Shown here: piece by piece, positions 42,303 to 50,927 of the stretch
Layout: each line of letters starts with the position of its first letter
How positions within the stretch are numbered: position 1 is the first letter of the stretch
Assembly: GCA_016887485.1 (NCBI GenBank)
Contig: CP069394.1
Span: forward strand, 1,364,001 to 1,428,000
From: Chloroflexota bacterium
GTDB lineage: Bacteria > Chloroflexota > Anaerolineae > Anaerolineales > Anaerolineaceae
DNA: 64,000 bases
Direction: 5' to 3'
The notes under the pieces: model-generated
The model's database searches: none
What the model saw: the letters and a program-made list of their open reading frames with translations, nothing else
What the model was told of the DNA's origin: nothing
Made by a program: the position numbers and the translations under genes

Positions 42303-43328
42303 CTAACTCTCCTGCGCATCAGTGTTACTCGGTAGACTGGACGTTGATACAGGATCTTCTTTTGAAGTCTTCTTCCTCGTAATATATTGAGAACGAATCC
42401 GTGGATCCACTAATGCATACAGAAGGTCAACAACCAAATTAACACCACTCTGTAGCATTGCCAACATCAGCACAGAACCTTGAACTAAGGGATAATTCCT
42501 TGCCTTGATGGCATCCACCATCATTTTCCCCAGGCCAGGTATGGCAAAAACCTGTTCATTGACCACAGCACCACCCAAGCTCCCGGCAAACTGGATACCA
42601 ACGATTGTCAGGATGGGGATCAAAGCATTGGTGAGAGCATGTTTGAACAAGATCACATTCTCAGACTGGCCTTTAGCCCTGGCGGTTCGGATGTAATCCG
42701 AACGGATCACCTCAAGCATGCTCGATCTTGTGATCCGTGCGATCGTAGCCACCGGCACAGCAGCAATACTTACCACAGGCATAAGATAATAGATCGGCCC
42801 ATATAGGCCTGAGGCCGGTAGCCAACCCAGTTTAACTGAGAATAATAAAACTAATAACAAAGCCAGCCAGAAACTGGGCATCGTGATGCCTAATAATGAC
42901 AAGATACGTACCAGATTGTCAACGAAACTGTACTGCTTTGTTGCAGATATGATTCCAGCTGGCACACCAATAATGACAGCAAAAATTATGACATAAAAAG
43001 CAACCCGAGCAGTTACAGGTAATCTGGTCATAATTTCTTCACTGACAGGTAGCTTGGAAACATATGAAACACCAAGATCGCCCTTTAACAAATCACCCAT
43101 ATAGTGGAAATATCGCGACATAAAACTATCATTCAGCCCCATCTCTTCGCGAAGCGTTTCCACTTCTGATTCCGTTGCCAAGTCACCTAATAGTGCTCGC
43201 GCTGGATCACCCGGCGTAAAATATAGAAGGGTAAAAATCACAAAGCTGATGCCAATTAACACCGGTATCATGGCAAGAATTCTTTTTAGTGCATAACGAG
43301 CCATAAGAGATTGCTCCTTACATTGCAA
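42303..43328 (-). CDS. Peptide-type ABC transporter permease, DppB type
   Basis: A 341-residue permease. The start YALKRILAMIPVLIGISFV and FTLLYFTPGDPA are the DppB/OppB N-terminal signature. The EAA loop is YIRTARAKGQSENVILFKHA near residue 210, and NEQVFAIPGLGKMMVDAI follows. The C-terminal 25 residues are a polar Ser/Thr-rich tail not found in most relatives. The first Met at 43328 may be too far upstream: MARYALKRI, nine codons in, is the more usual family start. Confidence 0.95.
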   Translation of the reverse strand: MQCKEQSLMARYALKRILAMIPVLIGISFVIFTLLYFTPGDPARALLGDLATESEVETLREEMGLNDSFMSRYFHYMGDLLKGDLGVSYVSKLPVSEEIMTRLPVTARVAFYVIIFAVIIGVPAGIISATKQYSFVDNLVRILSLLGITMPSFWLALLLVLLFSVKLGWLPASGLYGPIYYLMPVVSIAAVPVATIARITRSSMLEVIRSDYIRTARAKGQSENVILFKHALTNALIPILTIVGIQFAGSLGGAVVNEQVFAIPGLGKMMVDAIKARNYPLVQGSVLMLAMLQSGVNLVVDLLYALVDPRIRSQYITRKKTSKEDPVSTSSLPSNTDAQES

Positions 43329-43411
43329 AGAAAGAGAATAGTCGCCACAGGGAACCCCCTATGGCAACTATTCCTATTTTTCGTTGTTACTACTTCTTCG
43401 CTTGGTACATT

Positions 43412-45007
43412 TTACTCTTGTGTGAATTCAATCACTGTGAAATCAGGAATACCAGTACTCACAAATTCAAAATTAAGAATGGTTCCACTGGCGGCATACC
43501 CTCTCTCCGGATAAGCAAGAGGAAGAAGATACAGTTTGTCCCAGAGGTAGTCCTGCAGTTCCTCATAGATCGGAATACGATCTTCCATCGCATAGGTTTG
43601 CTCACCGGCGTCCAGAAGGTCCTGAACATGCTGGTCGTTATGGCGGAGGGAAATTGTGCGGGCAAGAGGCCATGCAACCAGAGCACTCGCCGGGTCAAGA
43701 ATGGTGGCGCTGTTGGACATAACCGTCATGGGCAGTTCACCGGCATTATTCATCGTTGTAAAGGTAGTGATATCAACCATTTCAATTGTGGCGGTGATAC
43801 CAACTTCTTTGAGCATGCTCTGAATAATCTCGATGGCGGCATTGTAATTCTGCTGCTGGAAGGTGATGAATTTAACTTCTAGACCATCTTCATAACCGGC
43901 TTCAGCGAGCAATTCTTTGGATTTCTCGGGATTATATTCCCAGGGACCCTCTACCTTATAACCAGGAATGCTTTTTGCCATGAAACCATCAGCAGCTTCT
44001 GCGTAACCCTGGTAAGCGGTTGTGGCAACAGCTTCTACATTGATTGCATATGCAATAGCTTTGCGGATCAACTCATTGCCATAAAGTTCATTTTCGTTAT
44101 TGAAGCAAAGGTAGACCATCTTGAGGGAGGTACCCTTGAGCATCTGCAGGGAGGGATCCTCATCGATCCGACCCCAATCGGTGGTTGAAAGGTCGAAAGC
44201 AATATCAACGCCACCGGTCTCAAGTTCAATAGCACGGGAGGAAGCTTCCAGAATAACGCGGAAGACCAATTTGCCATAAGCAGGTTCCACACCCCAATAG
44301 CTATCGTTTTTCACCAATTCAATCCGGTCACCAGCGACCCATCCACTGAACATCATGGGGCCAGTACCAACGGGGGCACGGCCAAAGGCTTCTGCACCCA
44401 TGCTTTCATAGGCAGCCTTGCTGAAAATAGCGCCACGATAGCAGGCAAATGCTTCCATGATCGGGGCAAAAGGATACTGTAACTTAAATTCTACAGTGAA
44501 GTCATCAATGACCTGAGAATTCTCTATATCCAGTGCACCAAAAATTGTGCTGGTGAAGTTGCTTGTTTGAGCTATGCTCATCGAGAACAGAACATCTTCA
44601 GCGGTCATCGGAGTGCCATCATGGAACAGCACATCCTCACGAAGTGTGAAGCGGATTGTGGTGTCATCGATGATGTCAAATCCCGTTGCCAGCCAAGGCA
44701 CAAGTTCACCATCCACGTTCTTGATCAGAGATTCAAAAACAGTCTGGGTAGCAAGAAAAACAACTTCATTGGAAGCTGCATAGGCATCCAATGTTGGAGG
44801 TTCCTGGCTGATTGCAACCACTAATTGTTCGCGGAGAATCCTGTCGGAGCTATCCGCAACGACTTCCTCACCTGAGGTTTCCTCACCAGAAACCTCTGAA
44901 GAGCCATCATCGTCAGGAACTACTGCTTCAGTGACAGCGGAGCTTTGGCATCCCACTATGCTAAGCACCATGATGGCAACTAACAAAAACAACAAACTAC
45001 GTTTCAT
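43412..45007 (-). CDS. Peptide/nickel-type ABC substrate-binding lipoprotein (SBP family 5)
   Basis: A 531-residue family-5 binding protein. The signal peptide MKRSLLFLLVAIMVLSIVGC ends in the lipobox SIVGC, followed by an acidic Ser/Glu linker. Typical body motifs are LATGFDIIDDTTIRFTLRED, FHDGTPMTAEDVLFS and PVGTGPMMFSGWVAGDRIEL. Family members bind peptides, opines, nickel complexes or oligosaccharides. As first gene of the ABC operon it brings substrate to DppBCDF. The enzymes that follow (MmgE/PrpD, CyuA-like) suggest an amino- or carboxylic-acid-like cargo rather than bulk peptides; that is an inference. Confidence 0.95.
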   Translation of the reverse strand: MKRSLLFLLVAIMVLSIVGCQSSAVTEAVVPDDDGSSEVSGEETSGEEVVADSSDRILREQLVVAISQEPPTLDAYAASNEVVFLATQTVFESLIKNVDGELVPWLATGFDIIDDTTIRFTLREDVLFHDGTPMTAEDVLFSMSIAQTSNFTSTIFGALDIENSQVIDDFTVEFKLQYPFAPIMEAFACYRGAIFSKAAYESMGAEAFGRAPVGTGPMMFSGWVAGDRIELVKNDSYWGVEPAYGKLVFRVILEASSRAIELETGGVDIAFDLSTTDWGRIDEDPSLQMLKGTSLKMVYLCFNNENELYGNELIRKAIAYAINVEAVATTAYQGYAEAADGFMAKSIPGYKVEGPWEYNPEKSKELLAEAGYEDGLEVKFITFQQQNYNAAIEIIQSMLKEVGITATIEMVDITTFTTMNNAGELPMTVMSNSATILDPASALVAWPLARTISLRHNDQHVQDLLDAGEQTYAMEDRIPIYEELQDYLWDKLYLLPLAYPERGYAASGTILNFEFVSTGIPDFTVIEFTQE

Positions 45008-45126
45008 CCTTTATCTCCTTATATGGTTTATGAGTGAAACTAATATCGATCTTTCTCTACGCAATACAGCAGTGCGTTATTCCATAAGTGGCTAATTCTT
45101 GGTCACAAACAATATTGAGGCTAACA

Positions 45127-46020
45127 TTATTCGGACCTGACCTGGTTCGTGTCAAAATGTTCTTTGAGACTCTCCTGGATCTGTATAATAATCGGCTTTA
45201 CGGCACTATCCGTCTTCCAGATCAAATAGATCTTGCGATTGATTGGGTAGTTTTTAATCCGTAGGAAGGATAAGTTATATTGAACCAAAGGAGGAATTCT
45301 TGGAATGAGCGACACCCCAAAATCAGAAGCGACATATGAAGCAATCGAATTGCATTCTTCCGCTTCAAACACCACGTTTGGATCAACTTCATATCCGGTA
45401 AAAATGTCATCAATCACATGGCGGAGATGAGTCCCGGATTTAATCAATGCGAATTTCTCACTCGCAATCGTGGAAAAATCCACTTCCTCTTCATCAGCCA
45501 AGGGATGTGATTTTGGCACAACCAGGAAAATCTCCTGGGAAAATACTTGGTAACTTGAAATCCCTTCGCCCTGATAATATGGCGTGAAAGCAAGGTCCAG
45601 TTTATCCTGCTGAATTTTCTGAACCAGATCTTCCGACGTGCCCTGGTAGAAGGAAAACGTAAAGTCCTCATTTGCGGCAAGATGGGGAAGCAGACTGAAG
45701 ATGCTGGGCAGGAAATCGTAGCTAAGGCTAAAAATGTATCCCAATCGCAGATTCAAGGGATTCATCATATCCTTTAGCTTCAATTCACCGGCAAGCAATG
45801 AATCAATGGCTGTCTGCGCAAAAGGCAAAAAAGCTGTCGCGAATTTTGTAGCGGTGATAGTCTTCCCGTGCTTGTCAAACAGCTTCACGCCTAATTCTTT
45901 CTCAAGTTCTCGTATGGCATAACTCAAACTTGGCTGCGAAACATATAATTCATTAGCCGCTTCAGTGTAGTGAAGTGTCTGGTATAAAGTGGTAAAACAT
46001 TTTAACTGATGTAATCTCAT
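45127..46020 (-). CDS. LysR-family transcriptional regulator
   Basis: A 297-residue LysR protein. The winged helix-turn-helix is at residues 1-60 (MRLHQLKCFTTLYQTLHYTE, then YVSQPSLSYAIRELEKELGVKLFD), followed by a linker helix and the two-subdomain effector-binding region (LRLGYIFSLSYDFLPSIF, IFLVVPKSHPLADEE, GVSLIPRIP). It lies upstream of the peptide-type ABC operon on the same strand, with about 120 bases between, and probably controls that operon and perhaps the aldehyde dehydrogenase gene on its other side. The effector is unknown. Confidence 0.93.
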   Translation of the reverse strand: MRLHQLKCFTTLYQTLHYTEAANELYVSQPSLSYAIRELEKELGVKLFDKHGKTITATKFATAFLPFAQTAIDSLLAGELKLKDMMNPLNLRLGYIFSLSYDFLPSIFSLLPHLAANEDFTFSFYQGTSEDLVQKIQQDKLDLAFTPYYQGEGISSYQVFSQEIFLVVPKSHPLADEEEVDFSTIASEKFALIKSGTHLRHVIDDIFTGYEVDPNVVFEAEECNSIASYVASDFGVSLIPRIPPLVQYNLSFLRIKNYPINRKIYLIWKTDSAVKPIIIQIQESLKEHFDTNQVRSE

Positions 46021-46201
46021 GATCGCATCCTAATTCTCATGCCTAGTGAATGTTTACAGGAAACAGTGCAAATGTTTATCAAACCATTCGAGTCTATCAC
46101 AACAAGAACACTATTTTGCCTGTTCTTCACGCTTAGGACATGAGTAATCATTAAAAGCCTCTTCCCTCAAACCTCAATAAAAAGTCAACCACATGTCTTA
46201 A

Positions 46202-47689
46202 TTACAGCTCTTTCGAAGGATCATAAAACTCACCAAACAGTTCCTCGTTGGATGGTCGATCCTCTGGAATAGGCCTTGAGACCCATGTTGTATTTATATA
46301 ATGCTTTAGGCTAATATTCTCGGAGACAATGTTGCCTCCCCATGTACCACAGCCCATTGATGAAGTCATCGGCATGCCATTCGTGAATGAACCGGCATTC
46401 GATTTCGACTGTGGCTGACGAACCATGATCCGGCTGACAGGCGCTACGAGGGCCAGCCTGTCGATGTGGTCATCGTCAAATGAGAAGATGCCAACGGAAT
46501 GTCCCTTGCCACCCACTTCATATATAGCCTTCATCATAGTGAGAGCGTTCTCAAACTCACCCGAATATTTATGAACGGCCATCAAAGTAGTCAGTTTTTC
46601 ACTGCAGAACGGATATTCCTTGCCAATCCCATCGCCAATTACGAAAATGAATTTCCGATCATCAGGAATGGAAAAACCGGCGATTTCAGCCAACTTTTGA
46701 GGTCGGATGGCGATAGTGTTCGGAAGTCGATGGCCTTCCTCATCCCACATGACCTTCCTGAGCATTTCACGCTCCTGGTCGGATGCCATGTAGCCACCCT
46801 CGTCCTGAAGGCCTTCTAACACCTGGTCATAAACCTGGTCGGATACAATCAGATTCCCATCAGCAGAACAACCGGAACCGAAATCGGATGTCTTGCTCAG
46901 CATGGAGTTATGACAAGCTACTTTTACATCCGTTGTTTCATCAAAAATCATAGTCGCATTGCCTGCGCCGGAGCCATAAGCTGGTGTACCGGAGCTATAG
47001 GCCGCCCGCACCATAGCCTTACCGCCCGTAGCAATAACTAATGAAGCACGTTTCATCAACTCAGCTGTTTGCGCCTTACTGGGCTTGGTCAAGCACTGCA
47101 GAATATCTGCAGGTGCACCGCATTGCCTCAATGCTTCACGCATCAATTCGATTGTTGTATTTGTTGTCTTTGCAGAGCGTGGATGGGGCGAAAAAATGAC
47201 GACATCCCTGGCTTTAATCGCATAGATCGCCTGACCAACAGGTGTAAGCGCTGGGTTTGTAGTCGGCACCAGAGAGGCAATGACACCCACAGGCTTGCCG
47301 TACTTCACAATGCCCTTTTCAGGAATCTCTTCAATAACGCCGATTGATTTCTCTCGAAGAGCATCTCGTAAGCAGCCAATAATCTTAAACCGTTTACCTT
47401 GGCGGCCAACAGGGTCACCCAAATTGCTCTCCTCAACCCCCATATCCACCAACTTGAGGAATGTCTCCTTATTAGCCACCGACCAGGCTACGGCCTGACA
47501 CAAGCGGTCCACTGTTTTCTGATCAAACCCTTCAGCAATTTCTAATGCCTTATGAGCTTTTGAAAAAACATCATCTAGTTCAGAATGTTCAACTGCTGTG
47601 ATTTCTTTTTCCAATGGGAACCTTCCGTTGATTAATACCTGCTTAACGAGTGTTAAAATATTTTCAATAAATATTTTTATGAGCCTCAT
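46202..47689 (-). CDS. CoA-acylating aldehyde dehydrogenase, SauS/EutE-like
   Basis: An approximately 480-495-residue member of the acylating aldehyde dehydrogenase group. Family stretches are KYGKPVGVIASLVPTTNPA (near residue 128), VIFSPHPRSAKTT, and the catalytic-Cys region DFGSGCSADGNLIV near 273. The C-terminal TNGMPMTSSMGCGTWGGNI resembles sulfoacetaldehyde dehydrogenase (acylating) and its close relatives. It would convert an aldehyde plus CoA and NAD(P)+ into acyl-CoA, or the reverse. The first 25 residues look unlike the family, so the true start may be an internal GTG/TTG. It is divergent from aroD and may share its control region. Confidence 0.87.
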   Translation of the reverse strand: MRLIKIFIENILTLVKQVLINGRFPLEKEITAVEHSELDDVFSKAHKALEIAEGFDQKTVDRLCQAVAWSVANKETFLKLVDMGVEESNLGDPVGRQGKRFKIIGCLRDALREKSIGVIEEIPEKGIVKYGKPVGVIASLVPTTNPALTPVGQAIYAIKARDVVIFSPHPRSAKTTNTTIELMREALRQCGAPADILQCLTKPSKAQTAELMKRASLVIATGGKAMVRAAYSSGTPAYGSGAGNATMIFDETTDVKVACHNSMLSKTSDFGSGCSADGNLIVSDQVYDQVLEGLQDEGGYMASDQEREMLRKVMWDEEGHRLPNTIAIRPQKLAEIAGFSIPDDRKFIFVIGDGIGKEYPFCSEKLTTLMAVHKYSGEFENALTMMKAIYEVGGKGHSVGIFSFDDDHIDRLALVAPVSRIMVRQPQSKSNAGSFTNGMPMTSSMGCGTWGGNIVSENISLKHYINTTWVSRPIPEDRPSNEELFGEFYDPSKEL

Positions 47690-47911
47690 TCTAAAAGAAT
47701 AGATTGCGAATGTCTAATACAAGTTTTCGTTGCTATGATTTATTTTATTTATCAATTCCATTTACCCACTAAAAGACATGGTCTTTTCATTTAAGCGGAT
47801 TTTCACTCAAAAAATATTAATAAATTTTTTTATCAGTCAAATGGATTCTTGAATTGTACTTAGGCCAATTTTCATGATAAAAATGGATAAAGTTAGTAAA
47901 AATTTTTCTTA
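47690..47911. promoter_or_regulatory. Divergent AT-rich promoter region between the aldehyde dehydrogenase and aroD genes
   Basis: About 220 AT-rich bases with no gene. Both flanking genes are transcribed outwards, so their promoters must lie here. Several short A/T runs are visible but no clear -35/-10 pair could be chosen. Confidence 0.5.
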
Positions 47912-48709
47912 TTGAAGATTTGCATGAGGTGTGACATTATCAAGCCATTAACAATTCGCGACATCGAAATCGGAACTGGTATACCAAAGATTATTGTTCC
48001 CATCGTCGGTAAAACCCAGAAAGAAATCCTGTCAGATGCGAAATCCATCGTCGAAATCGGCGCAGAACTAATTGAATGGCGCGCTGATTTCTATGAAGAT
48101 GTTCGCGATGAACAGAAAATCAAAGAAACTCTGCACGTTCTCCGGCTGATCATTGGCGATATTCCTTTAATTTACACCATTCGCACTGCTGCAGAAGGCG
48201 GACAAATTCAGATCTCCGGTCCAAATTATGCCGATCTCCTCAATTTTATTGCCAGCCTCGGCGACGTGGATATTATTGATGTTGAATTGTTTAAAGAAGG
48301 CCTAAAGGTAGATCAACTCGTTCAGGACCTTCATGCACATGAGACTTATGTCATTATGTCCAACCATGATTTTTATGCGACACCAAATAAAGATGAGATC
48401 ATCAGCCGTCTTAGGAAAATGCAAGAGCTTGGCGCTGACCTACCAAAGATCGCTGTGATGCCAAATTCATCCGCCGATGTTCTCACCCTATTGTCGGCAA
48501 CCGAAGAAATGGCAACCAAATATGCCGATCGCCCCCTGGTGACCATGTCCATGGGCGGTCTCGGTTCGATCAGCCGATTGAGTGGAGAAATCTTCGGATC
48601 ATCTATGACATTTGGCAGCGCAGGCAAGAGCTCTGCGCCGGGACAAATTTCCGTTAGTGAATTGAAACAAAGTTTGCTAGCCATCCATTCCTCACTGGAC
48701 AAATCGTAA
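47912..48709 (+). CDS. aroD: Type I 3-dehydroquinate dehydratase
   Basis: A 265-residue class I dehydroquinase. Active-site residues look intact: Glu and Arg in IEWRADFYED, Arg in YTIRTAAEGG, the catalytic His in MSNHDF (near 151), the Schiff-base Lys in LPKIAVMP (near 178), and the closing loop ISRLSGEIFGSSMTFGSA with SAPGQ. It converts 3-dehydroquinate to 3-dehydroshikimate. The longest frame starts at a TTG (47912); the ATG at 47924 is an alternative, and neither has a clear ribosome binding site. It opens the plus-strand operon with the aroC-like, IolE-like and ThDP-enzyme genes. Confidence 0.93.
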   Translation: MKICMRCDIIKPLTIRDIEIGTGIPKIIVPIVGKTQKEILSDAKSIVEIGAELIEWRADFYEDVRDEQKIKETLHVLRLIIGDIPLIYTIRTAAEGGQIQISGPNYADLLNFIASLGDVDIIDVELFKEGLKVDQLVQDLHAHETYVIMSNHDFYATPNKDEIISRLRKMQELGADLPKIAVMPNSSADVLTLLSATEEMATKYADRPLVTMSMGGLGSISRLSGEIFGSSMTFGSAGKSSAPGQISVSELKQSLLAIHSSLDKS

Positions 48710-48771
48710 TTATTTATTTTTCAATAGAGCTTCCATTTACAAGCGTCTGGTGAAAAAACCAGAAAGGACAA

Positions 48772-49959
48772 TTGCTTATTATGATGGGCAACACGTTTGG
48801 TCGAGTATTTCGAGTAACAACTTGTGGCGAATCCTATGCAGGTTGCTTCCGCAAAGATAGAGGCATCCCTGAAACGTTGTATGGTGGATTACTCACAATC
48901 ATTGATGGCGTTCCCGCCGGCATCAAGATCACGGCTGAGGATATTCAGATTGAACTGGATAAACGCAAACCCGGACAAACTCCGCTTGATTCTCCCAGGC
49001 TTGAAAAGGATAAGGTATATATTTTTTCCGGTGTGATGGAAGACGATCTTTCCACAGGCGCTCCCATCGGGATTGTGATCCCCAACAATGATATTAAAGA
49101 TGTCCATGTGGGCCAATATCGTGATTATCGCTGGAATATCCGCCCCGGCCATGCAAAATATGGCTTCATGAAGAAATATGGCGAGTTTACTGATTGGGTA
49201 GGCGCTGGACGAGCCTCTGGCCGAGAGACAGTCAGCAGAGTGGCCGGTGGTGCCGTGGCCAAACAGATCCTTGATAAAATGGGGATTGAAGTCCTGGCCT
49301 ATACAGTGGCTTCCCATGGGATCAAGGCCAAGCCTGTGACCTTTGAAGAGGCCAAGAAGAATTATCGCGCCAACTCAATCAATTGTCCTGATGAAGAAGC
49401 AGCCCAGAAGATGATCGAAGATATCCTGGCTGTCAAGGAAACCGGCGATACCTGTGGTGGTGTGGTTGAGGTGGTTGTTCATGGTGTGCCTGCTGGGCTT
49501 GGCGAACCGGTCTTCGATAAGCTTTCTGCAACCATTGCTCATGGGCTGATGTCCATCGGCGCTGTTAAAGGTCTGGAATTTGGTGCAGGCTTTGGCGTTG
49601 CTGATATGCTGGGTAGCGAATGCAACGACGAAACCTACGTCAACAAAGAAAACGGCCGGGTGAACTTCTACTCCAACAATTCCGGCGGTATCCTGGGCGG
49701 CATTTCCAATGGTGATGAGATCCGGCTCCGGGTTGCTGTCAAACCCACCCCCACTGTCTCCGTTCCTCAACGGGCAGTGAACATGGATAAGATGGCCGAC
49801 GAAATTCTTGAGCCGATCACCCGCCGAGACGCCTCAATTCTCCCCCGGATCTATCCCGTCTGCGAAGCAATGGTCCGGCTGGCTTTGGTTGATGCCATCC
49901 TGATGGTCAAGGGTTCTCGGGCAATGACAGACATGGATCCAAAATGGGATTTAGTCTAG
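48772..49959 (+). CDS. aroC: Chorismate-synthase homologue with altered active site
   Basis: A protein of up to 395 residues that aligns with AroC along its length (GNTFGRVFRVTT, LDKRKPGQTPLDSPR, RPGHAKYGFMKKYG, RASGRETVSRVAGGAVAK, NNSGGILGGIS). The near-invariant GESHG, whose His protonates the reduced flavin, reads GESYAG here. About a dozen extra residues follow it (CFRKDRGIPETL). The second His (RPGH) is kept, while the RHDP region becomes RRDA. Starts are possible at TTG 48772 or ATG 48781/48784. AGGA just upstream best suits the TTG. It may catalyse a related elimination rather than normal chorismate synthesis. Confidence 0.88.
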   Translation: MLIMMGNTFGRVFRVTTCGESYAGCFRKDRGIPETLYGGLLTIIDGVPAGIKITAEDIQIELDKRKPGQTPLDSPRLEKDKVYIFSGVMEDDLSTGAPIGIVIPNNDIKDVHVGQYRDYRWNIRPGHAKYGFMKKYGEFTDWVGAGRASGRETVSRVAGGAVAKQILDKMGIEVLAYTVASHGIKAKPVTFEEAKKNYRANSINCPDEEAAQKMIEDILAVKETGDTCGGVVEVVVHGVPAGLGEPVFDKLSATIAHGLMSIGAVKGLEFGAGFGVADMLGSECNDETYVNKENGRVNFYSNNSGGILGGISNGDEIRLRVAVKPTPTVSVPQRAVNMDKMADEILEPITRRDASILPRIYPVCEAMVRLALVDAILMVKGSRAMTDMDPKWDLV

Positions 49960-49982
49960 TTTAGACGTAATACACAAATTTT

Positions 49983-50048
49983 GGAGAGCCTGTCTGAAAA
50001 GCAGTAAGAACATCGTTCTACGCTTCGATATTCAAGGCTCTCCTTTTT
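49983..50048 (+). terminator. Terminator or attenuator between the aroC-like and IolE-like genes
   Basis: GGAGAGCC (49983-49990) pairs with GGCTCTCC (50036-50043), enclosing a smaller GTAAGAAC/GTTCTAC hairpin, and is followed by TTTTT. It lies 25 bases after the aroC-like stop and just before the next gene, so it could reduce read-through. Confidence 0.6.
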
Positions 50049-50067
50049 ATTTACTGAACAGGATAAA

Positions 50068-50886
50068 TTGATTCATATGGCTCAAGAATTCTCACTAGCT
50101 CAATTGACGGTACTAAACGCCTCTCCAGTGGAACTGGCGACTATCGCCTCCCAGGCGGGTTATGACTATTTCAGCATGCGACAAATCTATATGGGGCTGC
50201 CCGAAGAACCGGATTTCGACCTCTCAAAGAATAAACAGCTCATGTCGGAAACCAAACGCGTTATGGAAGAGACAGGCATCCGCCTATTAGATATCGAGCT
50301 GGCTCGAATTGTCGATGATGTAGACCCAGCCAGATATGAGCCTGCTTTTCAAACCGCAGTAGAATTAGGCGGGAAGCATGTGCTTAGCAGCATCTGGACG
50401 GACAACCGAGACCTGTATATGACCCGCTTCGCCCAGCTTTGTGACCTGGCGGCTCAATACGATCTGACCGTAGAGCTGGAATACGTCCCCATCGCAGCCG
50501 TCAAGGACCTGTCAGGTGTGGTAGCGGTGCTGAATGAAGTTAGCCGGGAAAACGCCGGGATCCTGGTGGATATTCACCACTTCCACCGGGCTGGTGACAA
50601 ACCGGAAATCCTCTCAGTTCTGCCCAGGAATTGGTTCCATATGGTCCACCTCTGCGATGCAGAGGTAGAGATTCCAACCACTACCGAGGAAATGATTTAT
50701 ATTCTAAGAGAAAATCGGGCTTTTCTGGGAGAAGGCGGCATTGATGTCAAATCCATCATCTCCGCGCTGCCCCAGGTTCCCTACTCCATTGAACTGCCCA
50801 GGTTAAGCTATAGTTCGCAACATGGCTATTTGGAACACGCTAAAAAGTGTCTCGAAACCTCAAAACAATATTTGGGTGTCGAATAA
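50068..50886 (+). CDS. IolE/IolI-like TIM-barrel isomerase or dehydratase
   Basis: A 269-272-residue xylose-isomerase-like TIM-barrel protein. Probable metal ligands are Glu in LLDIELARI, Glu in VELEYVPI, Asp and His in ILVDIHHFHRAG, His in MVHLCDAEVE and Glu in YSIELPRL. This E-D-H-E arrangement resembles IolE, hydroxypyruvate isomerase and 3-dehydroshikimate dehydratase proteins. The start is TTG 50068 or ATG 50077; the GGATAA upstream is closer to the TTG. In a shikimate-type cluster, a dehydratase or isomerase acting on a cyclic polyol such as dehydroshikimate is a reasonable idea, but not shown. Confidence 0.85.
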   Translation: MIHMAQEFSLAQLTVLNASPVELATIASQAGYDYFSMRQIYMGLPEEPDFDLSKNKQLMSETKRVMEETGIRLLDIELARIVDDVDPARYEPAFQTAVELGGKHVLSSIWTDNRDLYMTRFAQLCDLAAQYDLTVELEYVPIAAVKDLSGVVAVLNEVSRENAGILVDIHHFHRAGDKPEILSVLPRNWFHMVHLCDAEVEIPTTTEEMIYILRENRAFLGEGGIDVKSIISALPQVPYSIELPRLSYSSQHGYLEHAKKCLETSKQYLGVE

Positions 50887-50927
50887 TCTTATAAATGTAA
50901 AACGGTTTGTAATTAGGAGAATTTCAA

